Part shown: in pieces, positions 51,754 to 62,098 of the stretch
How the letters are laid out: every line of letters begins with the position of its first letter
How positions within the stretch are numbered: the stretch's first letter is position 1
Source of the DNA: Terriglobia bacterium
GTDB lineage: Bacteria > Acidobacteriota > Terriglobia > Terriglobales > SCQP01
DNA: 64,000 bases
Direction of reading: 5' to 3'
NCBI GenBank assembly: GCA_021323595.1
Contig: JAJPKR010000025.1
Span: 1 to 64,000 of the forward strand
Made by a program: the position numbers and the translations under genes
Notes under the pieces: model-generated
Database searches by the model: none
What the model was told of the DNA's origin: nothing
The model's input: the letters and a program-made list of their open reading frames with translations, nothing else

Positions 51754-53010
51754 CTAGCTCCGGACGCCGACCTTCTCCGTCTGCCGCGCCATCTCCCGCA
51801 GCGCCTCTTGCAGCCGCCGGTATTGCACCGACAGATCGTGCTCGGGATGGCCTTGCTTGACCTGCGGGCTCTTGAAATAAAAGCCCAGCCATTCCTGCAC
51901 GCCCTTGCGCCCGGAGCGCTGCGCCGCGTCGCTGAGCAGCGCCAGGTCCAGCAGCAGCGGCGCCGCCAGGATGCTGTCGCGGCACAGGAAGTTGATCTTG
52001 ATCTGCATCTCGTAGCCGAGCCAGCCGATCACGTCGATGTTGTCCCAGCTCTCTTTGTTGTCGCCGCGCGGCGGATAGTAATTGATCTTGACCTGGTGCG
52101 ACAGTTGCCCGTAAAGCTCGGGATAGACCGCCGGCTCGAGGATGTGATTCAGCGCCGAAAGCTTCGACTCCTCCTTGGCGCGGAACGCCGCCGGATCGTC
52201 AAGCACCGCGCCATCCTGGTTGCCGAGGATGTTCATCGAGAACCAGCCGGCGATGCCCAGCATGCGCTGCTTCAGGCCGGGCGCCAAAATGGTCTTGAGC
52301 AAGGTTTGGCCGGTCTTGAGGTCCTTGCCGCTGACGGGCACGCCGTTGGCTTCGGCCAGCTCCAGCATGACCGGCAGATCCACGGTGAGGGTCGGGGTGG
52401 CGTTGACGAACGGGCACTTTTCCTTCAGCGCCGCATAGGCATAAATCATGCTGGGCGCGATCGTCGGCTCGTCCTGCTTGAGCGCGGTCTCGAAGATGCG
52501 CGAGTTCTGGTGCGCCGGGCCGGGGGAGGAAAACACCTCCGTCGAGCCGCACCATAGCACCACCACGCGATCCACGTTGTGGCGGCGGCGGAAGGCGCGA
52601 ATGTCTTCGCGCAGCGCCTCGGCTTGCTCGAACTTGTTGGTCTGCGGCTTCAGCCGCCGCCCCTCCGCGCGCCGCAAATAGCGGGGATCGTGAATGCCCG
52701 CCATCGGCGTGATCTCGCGCAGCGCCGGCTCCAGCTCCCGCAGCAGCAGCGGCGAGAGCACCGCCGCGCGCTGGGCGGCATCGAAGGCGTCGCCGTCGGC
52801 GATGTCCCAGCCGCCGAAGCGCAACTGATTCAGCTTGGGCAACTGCAGGGCCTCGCTCATCGGCGCGCCGTCGAGCAGCGCCATCTGCGTCAGCGCCCCG
52901 TAGGGCTTTCCCAGTTCGCGTTCGATCGCCGCGACTCCGGCCACCAACGTGGTCGAGATCGCGCCCATGCCGACCATCAAGATTCCCAATCGCGGGGTAC
53001 CCGAGTCCAT
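51754..53010 (-). CDS. Myo-inositol-1-phosphate synthase
   Basis: The product (418 residues) converts glucose 6-phosphate to L-myo-inositol 1-phosphate with NAD. The N-terminal Rossmann part (GILMVGMGAISTTLVAG), the central WCGSTEVFSSPG, KTGQTLLKTILAPGLK, GWFSMNILGNQDG and the SHQVKINYYPPRGDNKESWDNIDVIGWLG block are characteristic. ATG 53008-53010 is chosen over 53032 because GGAGG lies 8 nt upstream of it. It lies inside the cluster, 47 bp before the FabL-like gene, and could supply an inositol phosphate head group. Confidence 0.9.
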   Translation of the reverse strand: MDSGTPRLGILMVGMGAISTTLVAGVAAIERELGKPYGALTQMALLDGAPMSEALQLPKLNQLRFGGWDIADGDAFDAAQRAAVLSPLLLRELEPALREITPMAGIHDPRYLRRAEGRRLKPQTNKFEQAEALREDIRAFRRRHNVDRVVVLWCGSTEVFSSPGPAHQNSRIFETALKQDEPTIAPSMIYAYAALKEKCPFVNATPTLTVDLPVMLELAEANGVPVSGKDLKTGQTLLKTILAPGLKQRMLGIAGWFSMNILGNQDGAVLDDPAAFRAKEESKLSALNHILEPAVYPELYGQLSHQVKINYYPPRGDNKESWDNIDVIGWLGYEMQIKINFLCRDSILAAPLLLDLALLSDAAQRSGRKGVQEWLGFYFKSPQVKQGHPEHDLSVQYRRLQEALREMARQTEKVGVRS

Positions 53011-53357
53011 GCCTTCTGCCTCCCGATTGGTCATTGTGTTGGCTGCGCATTAATCACGCGTTAAACCACCATTAAACGTTTTTCATGATTCATTCCGGGG
53101 CCGCCGCGCATTGCGCAAGCCGCGGCGGCCTCGACATCGCGGCCGAGCGCGCGCCCGGCGCGGGCGGCGATGGCGCAAGGCTTGAGGTCTCGCCGCCGAT
53201 CGGCGCGTAACTCGCCGGCGGCGGGAAGGCGATTCACGGATGCGTGCTCGAAACCCCAATCTGAGTCGCGATGAGCGCAGGGATTTCGCAGCCGGATTGG
53301 AACGCCAGGGAGCGAACTCGGCGGCACCGGCCACGGTGCGCCCCCTGGTTGCGGCGC
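53011..53357. other. Intergenic region upstream of the inositol-phosphate synthase
   Basis: No supported gene; the 83 and 88-residue frames are shadows. The part next to the synthase start is A/T-richer than its surroundings and holds the TTAAAC direct repeat. A promoter here would let the inositol, reductase, ACP and ketosynthase genes be controlled separately from the second ligase and mglA. Confidence 0.4.
53061..53077. promoter_or_regulatory. Direct repeat TTAAAC-N5-TTAAAC
   Basis: TTAAAC occurs twice, 11 bp apart, in a local A/T-rich patch 50-66 bp upstream of the chosen start of the inositol-phosphate synthase. An 11-bp period places both copies on the same face of the helix, as for tandem-binding response regulators. 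No such regulator is next to it, so the site is only a candidate. Confidence 0.35.
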
Positions 53358-54716
53358 TCAGTCGCGCGCGGCCACGGCGGCGGCGGGAATGCGCTCATCC
53401 AGCACGCGCCGCAGCTTGCGCCGCGGGCCCGCCGGGCGCAGCGTGCCGCGCGGCAAGAACACGAAGCGCAGGTCGTACATGCCCATGCGGTAGTTCTTGT
53501 AGTAATAGGGGAAGCGCTGCTCCAGCTCGCGCTCCAGCGCCGCCTGCACCGCCCGCGGCTCGGCCCCTTCGGTCGTCTCCAGCCGCAACTCCAGCACATC
53601 GCGCGGCCCCGGCTGGGTGACCGCCACCTGCCAGTCGTCGGCCAGCCCGGGCACGCCGCCGAACCAAGTCTCGAAGATCCACGGGCTGATCATGCCCATG
53701 CCGCAGGAGATGATCTCGTCGGCCCGGCCCACGATCTTGTCGATCCGCCGCATGGAGCGCAGCGGGCAATCGCAATCGGGGAGCAGGCGGGTGATGTCGT
53801 TCGAGCGGTAGCGGATGAAGGGCATGACCTTGCGGGTCAGCGTCGTGAAGACGAGCTCGCCGTAGCCCTCCGCGTTGGGGTGGAGGATTTCGAAATAAAA
53901 GTTGACTTCGTTGAGGTGGTAGCCGCGCTGGCGCGGGCACTCGACGCCGGTGGCGCCCAGCGACTCCGTCTGCCCGTAGGCCTGGTAGACCTTGGCGCGC
54001 CAGACCGACTCCACCCACTGGCGCGTCGCCTCGGCCATGTTTTCGCTGCCCGAGAGGATGAACTTCACCGGCCACGTGCCCCGGCGGGCGGCGATTTCGG
54101 TGAGCGTGACCAGCCAGGCGGTATCCACGATGAGCACGTTGAAGCGGTACTCGCGCACCCGCTCGTAGAACTCCTCGGGCGGCAGCTTGGAGGCGATCAC
54201 GTGGAAGCAGCCCACGCGCTCGAGCGAATGCAGCAGCGTGATGCCGGCGTTCCAGAAGGCGTAATCGAAGGCGTCCACGACCCGGTCTTCCGGCCGCAGG
54301 CCGAGGTTCCACAGCCCCACCGCGCCCTCGTAGCCGATGTCGCGCACCTCCTCGTTGGAGAAGTACACGCGCTTGTTGCGCGCGGTGGTGCCGGTGGTCT
54401 CGAAGCCCGCCTCCGGCTTGGCGCAGACGAAGTCCTCCGTCGGCCGCTCACGCAGATCCGCCGAGGTGGTGAAGAAATCGCCCAAGTCTTCCGGCCGCCT
54501 TATCCGCTTGGGCTCGATGCCGGCGGCGCGGAAGCGCTCGCGGTAAAACGCGCTGCGCTGGTTCACCCACTCCAGCGTCGCCCGGAACTGCGCCAGCGAG
54601 ACATGCTTGACCAAGGCGCGCGGCAAATGCGGGGCGAAGGCCAGGCGGCGGCCGATGCTCTTGCCCAGGAACAGCGTTTCGATGATGGTGGGAACCGCTT
54701 CCAGCATGGATGCCAC
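53358..54716 (-). CDS. CapK/PaaK-like adenylate-forming ligase, copy 2
   Basis: The 452-residue paralogue of the ligase at 43026 has the same blocks: GFETTGTTARNKRVYFS, QAYGQTESLGATGVECPR, FTTLTRKVMPFIRYRSNDIT and RRIDKIVGRADEIISCGMGMISP. The pair probably arose by duplication and brackets the cluster's condensing enzymes. One may load a starter carboxylate and the other attach the product to an amine or sugar, but sequence does not say which. A start three codons later (MLEAVPTII) is possible. It follows mglA by 39 bp. Confidence 0.85.
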   Translation of the reverse strand: MASMLEAVPTIIETLFLGKSIGRRLAFAPHLPRALVKHVSLAQFRATLEWVNQRSAFYRERFRAAGIEPKRIRRPEDLGDFFTTSADLRERPTEDFVCAKPEAGFETTGTTARNKRVYFSNEEVRDIGYEGAVGLWNLGLRPEDRVVDAFDYAFWNAGITLLHSLERVGCFHVIASKLPPEEFYERVREYRFNVLIVDTAWLVTLTEIAARRGTWPVKFILSGSENMAEATRQWVESVWRAKVYQAYGQTESLGATGVECPRQRGYHLNEVNFYFEILHPNAEGYGELVFTTLTRKVMPFIRYRSNDITRLLPDCDCPLRSMRRIDKIVGRADEIISCGMGMISPWIFETWFGGVPGLADDWQVAVTQPGPRDVLELRLETTEGAEPRAVQAALERELEQRFPYYYKNYRMGMYDLRFVFLPRGTLRPAGPRRKLRRVLDERIPAAAVAARD

Positions 54717-54755
54717 CCGTCGCCGGCGCCGGCCGGCCCGCTCATCCTGACGCCG

Positions 54756-55343
54756 CTAGGCGCCGTTTGCCAAGTGCGCCAGCACCGCCTTGGAGAGCTC
54801 GCGCAGCGTCTCCAGCACGCCCCGGCCCTGGCTGGCGACCGCCGGCACGACCGGCTCCTGGTACCGCTTCAACTGCGCCGTCAGCTCCTCGACGCCCATG
54901 GCGTTGGCCAAGTCCTGCTTGTTCAGTTGCAGCACGTAGGGAATGCGCGCGGGATCGGTGCCTTGCGCCCGCAGGTTCTCCTCCAGGTCGTCGAGCGCCT
55001 CGAGATTGGCGTCCAGCCGCGGCGACTGGCTGTCGGCCACGAACACCACCCCGTCCACGTTGCGCAAGATCAATTTGCGGCTGGCCGAGTAGAAGACCTG
55101 GCCGGGAACGGTGTAGAGATGAAAGCGCGTTTTGTAGCCGCGCACCTCGCCCAGCTCCAGGGGCAAGAAATCGAAGAACAGGGTGCGGTCGCCCTCGGTG
55201 GCGAGCGAGATCATCTGGCTGCGGCGCTCGTCGGGCACCTGCCCGAAGATATATTGCAAGTTGGTGGTTTTGCCGCCCAGACCGGGGCCGTAATAGACCA
55301 GCTTGCAATTGATTTCGCGCGCGGCGCGGTTGATGGTGCTCAC
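54756..55343 (-). CDS. mglA: MglA-type Ras-like GTPase
   Basis: The 195-residue protein from GTG 55341-55343 ([33 protein letters not shown]) has the P-loop GPGLGGKTT at residues 19-27, [15 protein letters not shown] (switch I region), [12 protein letters not shown] (switch II) and LNKQDLAN (N/TKxD). MglA sets polarity for gliding or type IV pilus motility in Myxococcus. It is the first gene on the minus strand before the ligase and the rest of the cluster. The cognate GAP MglB is not in the window. Confidence 0.9.
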   Translation of the reverse strand: MSTINRAAREINCKLVYYGPGLGGKTTNLQYIFGQVPDERRSQMISLATEGDRTLFFDFLPLELGEVRGYKTRFHLYTVPGQVFYSASRKLILRNVDGVVFVADSQSPRLDANLEALDDLEENLRAQGTDPARIPYVLQLNKQDLANAMGVEELTAQLKRYQEPVVPAVASQGRGVLETLRELSKAVLAHLANGA

Positions 55344-55431
55344 GTGGGCAGCCCTTCCAGGCAGTTTAGCGGATTCGCCAGCGCCGCGCACCCGGCTCGG
55401 AAGCGCATTCGATACCCCTGCCGCCCGCGCC

Positions 55432-55463
55432 TTGACGCCGCTGCCGTCTTTGCAGCCTAATAA
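55432..55463 (+). promoter_or_regulatory. Weak promoter candidate for the TPR gene
   Basis: TTGACG at 55432 is followed 20 bp later by TAATAA. The -35 box is good but the spacing is longer than the optimal 17 bp. It lies about 42 bp upstream of the plus-strand TPR gene start. Confidence 0.25.
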
Positions 55464-55504
55464 CCTTTGCCGCCCTGTTTGGGCGCGCTCGACTCGACAC
55501 TCTA

Positions 55505-56023
55505 ATGATGAGCACTGCCGCCGCCAGCAACGCCCCCAGCCCCGAACGCCAGGCCGCGCTCGAGCAATACGAGGCCGGGATGAAGTTTTTCGCGCAGCAG
55601 AAGTTCGAGAAAGCCAAGGCTTATTTGGAAAAGGTGCGGCAGTCCTCGGCCGCCGACCTGGCCGAGCGGGCGCGGATCCACCTGGCGATCTGCAACCAGC
55701 GCCTGGAGGGCGCCGGGCCGCAGCCGCGCAGCGCCGAGGAGCATTACAACTTTGCCGTCGTCCAGATGAACCAGGCCAACTACGAGCTGGCCGAAGAGCA
55801 CCTGCAGCGCGCCATCAAGCTCGACGGCAAGACCGCGCACCTGGAGTACGCCCTGGCCACCTTGCACGCGCTGCGCAACGAAGCCGAGGCCGCGCTGGAG
55901 CACTTGCACGCCGCCATCACCCAGGACCGCCGCTACCGCCTGATCGCGCGCAACGACGAGGATTTCAAGCTGCTGGCGGACGATCCCCGCTTCACCGAAG
56001 AGCTCTACCCCGAGCAGGCCTAA
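55505..56023 (+). CDS. TPR-repeat protein
   Basis: The 172-residue protein has helical TPR-like repeats ([48 protein letters not shown]) with no signal peptide, so it is probably a cytoplasmic scaffold. A C-terminal segment ([23 protein letters not shown]) resembles the cap seen in TPR proteins of Acidobacteriota. It is divergent from mglA and 13 bp before glmU. Confidence 0.8.
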   Translation: MMSTAAASNAPSPERQAALEQYEAGMKFFAQQKFEKAKAYLEKVRQSSAADLAERARIHLAICNQRLEGAGPQPRSAEEHYNFAVVQMNQANYELAEEHLQRAIKLDGKTAHLEYALATLHALRNEAEAALEHLHAAITQDRRYRLIARNDEDFKLLADDPRFTEELYPEQA

Positions 56024-56036
56024 GGCCGCCGCAATC

Positions 56037-58941
<2,905 letters not shown>

Positions 58942-59098
58942 GCGCTCGCCGCAAGCCGGGCGCAGGGCGGCGCGCCGCCCGGCCGCGAGCGGTCGGGGCA
59001 GGGAACCGGGACGCGCGGAGGCGCGGCGCGGAGCGGAGGCTGGCGCCGATGCCCGGCCCGCGATCTTCGCCCGCCCTTCTCCGTACAATCGAAGGTAC

Positions 59099-59800
59099 AT
59101 GTTCACCGGCATCATCGAAGCCGTCGGCACGGTGGCGGCCGTGCGCGCCGGCCGCGGCGGCGGGCAGTTGCGCATCGCCGCGCCCGGCACGCTGCTCGAC
59201 CGCCTGCGCGAGGGCGACAGCATTGCCGTCAGCGGCTGCTGCCTGACGATCACGCGGCTCGAGCCGAGCGGCGGCGCCGGGCGCGGCAAGAGCCGGGGCT
59301 GGTTCACCGCCGACCTTTCGCCGGAGACGCTGCGCCGCACGCGCCTGGGCAAGCTGCGCTCCGGCGAGCGCGTCAACCTCGAGCGGCCGCTGCGAGCGGG
59401 CGCGCTGCTGGGCGGCCATTGGGTGCAAGGGCACGTGGATGGCCTGGGCGTGGTGCGCGAGTTCCGCCGCGCCGGCCGGGGCGGCAACCGCTGGCTGCGG
59501 GTGGCGCTGCCGCCGGAAGTGCTGCCGTATGTCGTCTGGAAGGGCTCGCTGGCCGTGGATGGCGTCAGCCTGACCGTGGCCGAACTCGACGACAACGTCG
59601 CCGGCTTCGCCATCATCCCCTACACGCTGGCGCACACCAACTTCGGCCGCCTGCGCCGCGGCCAAGGCGTCCATCTCGAGGCCGACATCCTCGCCCGCTA
59701 CCTCGAACGCCTGCTGCGCCCGGCGCCGCCCGCGCAGCCGGCCGCGCGCGGCCGCGCCGCCGCGTGGACCGAGCGGCAATGGCGCGCCCGCGGCTTCTGA
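59099..59800 (+). CDS. ribE: Riboflavin synthase, alpha chain
   Basis: The 233-residue enzyme dismutates 6,7-dimethyl-8-ribityllumazine to riboflavin. It begins MFTGIIEAVGTV, as the family does, and has two lumazine-binding repeats: SGCCLTITRL (residues about 41-50) in the first and GGHWVQGHVDG followed by AVDGVSLTVAE in the second. The C-terminal tail (about 30 residues) is alanine/arginine-rich and probably disordered. The start is ATG 59099; the longer ORF in the track runs back through serS frames. ribD lies next to it on the opposite strand, end to end. Confidence 0.93.
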   Translation: MFTGIIEAVGTVAAVRAGRGGGQLRIAAPGTLLDRLREGDSIAVSGCCLTITRLEPSGGAGRGKSRGWFTADLSPETLRRTRLGKLRSGERVNLERPLRAGALLGGHWVQGHVDGLGVVREFRRAGRGGNRWLRVALPPEVLPYVVWKGSLAVDGVSLTVAELDDNVAGFAIIPYTLAHTNFGRLRRGQGVHLEADILARYLERLLRPAPPAQPAARGRAAAWTERQWRARGF

Positions 59801-59855
59801 GCCGCGCGCCGCGGCCGCGCGCCGCCCGCCGCCGGCGGCGATTCGCCCGCGGTTG

Positions 59856-60971
59856 TTATTTCACGAACGCTTCCACCGCGAAGTCCGGCCCGAAGCGATG
59901 CAGCCGCACGTCCTGCAAGCTGATCGCCTCGCGCACCGAGGCGAATCCCGCGCCGCCGACCAGCGGCACCGCTCCCGGCCCGGCGAGAATCTTCGGCGCG
60001 TAATAAAGGAAGACGCGGTCCACGGCGCGGCTGCTGAGCAGGATCCAATTGGCCATGCTGCCGCCCTCGGCGATGAGCGAGGTGATCTCCCACTCGCCCA
60101 GGCGCTTGAGCACCGCGCCGATATCCGGGCGCCCGTCGCGCGGCGGCACCTGCTCGATGCGCGCGCCGGCGCGGCGCAGCGCCTCGGCGCGGTGCGTCTC
60201 CGCCAGCGTGCAAAACACCGCCAGATCGCCGTGCGCGGTCTGCACCAGGCGCGAATCGAGCGGCAGGCGCAGCTGCGAATCGAGCACCACGCGCAGCAGC
60301 GGCCGCCGCCGCGGCTCGCCGGTGCGGTCGGTGAGCAGGGGATTGTCGGCAATGGCGGTGCCCACGCCCACCAGCACCGCGTCATGCTCGTGGCGGAGCT
60401 GCTGCACGTGCCAGCGCGCCTCCTCCGAGGTGATCCATTCGTGCGTGCGCGTGCCGTCGGAGTTGCGCGAGGGCGGCGCCGCGATCTTGCCGTCGAGCGT
60501 CATGCCCGCCTTCAGCGTCACGTAGGGCAGCCCGGTGGTGATCCACTTGGCGAAGCCCAGGTTCAGGTGGCGCGCCTCGTCCTCGCGGCAGCCCACCTCG
60601 ACCGCGATGCCCGCCTGCCGCAGCGCCGCGATGCCCTGGCCGCGCACGCGCGGGTTGGGGTCCTCCATCGCCGCCACCACCCGCTGCACGCCGGCGGCGA
60701 TGATCGCCGCCGTGCACGGCCCGGTGCGCCCGCTGTGGCAGCAGGGCTCGAGCGTGACGTAGAGGGTGGCGCCGCGCGCCGCTTCCCCCGCCGCCGCGAG
60801 GGCCAGGACCTCGGCGTGCGCTTTCTCGTCGTAGCGGTGAAACGCCTCGCCCACCACCTGGCCGTCGCGCACCACCACCGCGCCCACGCGCGGATTGGGC
60901 GAGGCCAGCGCGATGCCGCGCGCGGCCAGCGCTAGCGCCCGCTCCATGAACCCGCTGTCGCCCGTGCTCAT
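59856..60971 (-). CDS. ribD: Bifunctional riboflavin biosynthesis deaminase/reductase
   Basis: RibD deaminates and then reduces the pyrimidine intermediate of riboflavin synthesis. The N-terminal deaminase has HAEVLAL and LEPCCHSGRTGPC (zinc site); the C-terminal reductase has LKAGMTLDGKIA, GVGTAIADNPLLT and LIAEGGSMANW. Length is 371 residues from ATG 60969-60971. Its start overlaps the ftsY stop by one base (TGATG), so it is coupled to ftsY. It converges with ribE. Confidence 0.93.
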   Translation of the reverse strand: MSTGDSGFMERALALAARGIALASPNPRVGAVVVRDGQVVGEAFHRYDEKAHAEVLALAAAGEAARGATLYVTLEPCCHSGRTGPCTAAIIAAGVQRVVAAMEDPNPRVRGQGIAALRQAGIAVEVGCREDEARHLNLGFAKWITTGLPYVTLKAGMTLDGKIAAPPSRNSDGTRTHEWITSEEARWHVQQLRHEHDAVLVGVGTAIADNPLLTDRTGEPRRRPLLRVVLDSQLRLPLDSRLVQTAHGDLAVFCTLAETHRAEALRRAGARIEQVPPRDGRPDIGAVLKRLGEWEITSLIAEGGSMANWILLSSRAVDRVFLYYAPKILAGPGAVPLVGGAGFASVREAISLQDVRLHRFGPDFAVEAFVK

Positions 60972-61936
60972 CAGGCCGCGCCCACGATAGCTTCGACGAA
61001 CCGGCGCGGCTCGAAGGGTACGAAGTCGTCGGCCTGTTCGCCCGTGCCCACGTAGCGCACCGGCAGCCCCAGCTCGCGCGCGATGGCGATGACGATGCCG
61101 CCGCGCGCCGTGCCGTCGAGCTTGGTGACGATCAAGCCGGTGACGTCGGCGGCCTGCGCGAACTGCCGCGCCTGCTGCAGCCCGTTCTGCCCGGTGGTGG
61201 CGTCGAGCACGAGCAGCACCTCGTGCGGCGCGCCCGGGATCAGGCGGCCGGCGGTGCGCCGCATCTTGGCCAGCTCCTGCATCAGGTTGCTCTTGGTATG
61301 CAGCCGCCCCGCCGTGTCCACGATCACGAAATCCGACTTGCGCGCCTTCGCCGCCGCCAGCGCGTCGTAGAGCACCGCCGAGGGATCGGCGCCCGGCTTT
61401 TGATGGATCACCTCCGCGCCCGTGCGCTGCCCCCACGCCTGCAACTGCTCGGTGGCGGCGGCGCGGAAGGTGTCGGCGGCGCACAGCAGCACCGTGCGCC
61501 CTTGCGCGCGGTAGTACTGCGTCAGCTTGCCGATCGTCGTCGTCTTGCCGGTGCCGTTGACGCCCACCAGCATCAGCACCAGCGGCTCGCCGTCGGGGAC
61601 CTGCCGCGGCCGGCGCGTCGCCCGCTCCAAGATGCCCACCAGCTCGTCCTCGATCGCGCGCCGCACCGAAGCCAAATCGGTCTCGCGCCGCTCCTCCGCC
61701 GCCTGCCGCACGCGCGCCACGATCTCGGCCGCCGTGCGCGCGCCGATATCGGCGCCGATCAGCGCCGCCTCGAGCTGCTTCAGGTCGGCTTCGCTGACCT
61801 CGGCGCGGCCCTTGAACAGATCTTCCAGGCGGCCGGCGACGTTGTCGCGCGTCTTGCGCGCCGCGCCGGTCATCTTTTCTTGCAGCCGCTCGAAGACGGT
61901 GGCCTTCGGGGGTTCGCCAAATAGGGTTTGGATCAT
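60971..61936 (-). CDS. ftsY: Signal recognition particle receptor FtsY
   Basis: The 321-residue GTPase docks SRP-ribosome complexes at the membrane. The N domain (residues 15-95) precedes the G domain, with GVNGTGKTTTIGKL (P-loop), DTFRAAATEQL, VDTAGRLHTKSNL and TKLDGTARGG. The acidic A domain of enterobacterial FtsY is lacking, as in many other bacteria. I start at ATG 61934-61936; the ORF track begins two codons earlier at TTG. It is the first gene of the minus-strand pair with ribD. Confidence 0.94.
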   Translation of the reverse strand: MIQTLFGEPPKATVFERLQEKMTGAARKTRDNVAGRLEDLFKGRAEVSEADLKQLEAALIGADIGARTAAEIVARVRQAAEERRETDLASVRRAIEDELVGILERATRRPRQVPDGEPLVLMLVGVNGTGKTTTIGKLTQYYRAQGRTVLLCAADTFRAAATEQLQAWGQRTGAEVIHQKPGADPSAVLYDALAAAKARKSDFVIVDTAGRLHTKSNLMQELAKMRRTAGRLIPGAPHEVLLVLDATTGQNGLQQARQFAQAADVTGLIVTKLDGTARGGIVIAIARELGLPVRYVGTGEQADDFVPFEPRRFVEAIVGAA

Positions 61937-62098
61937 GGTCAAACGCGGGGCATCAAGTACCGGAGATCAGGGGGCCGCGGCGGGCGCCGGCATCCTTCGG
62001 CATTTTTCCTTGGGGGGCGCGCCCTGCCGCCGGCGCCCGGCCCCCGGGGTCGGATGCCGGATCCGCGAGCCCTGATGTCATGATAAACGTTCGAGCCC

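Noticed and set aside
58942-59098. FMN riboswitch upstream of ribE
   Set aside because: The short GC-rich gap lacks the conserved segments of the RFN element, and no matching helices could be drawn.
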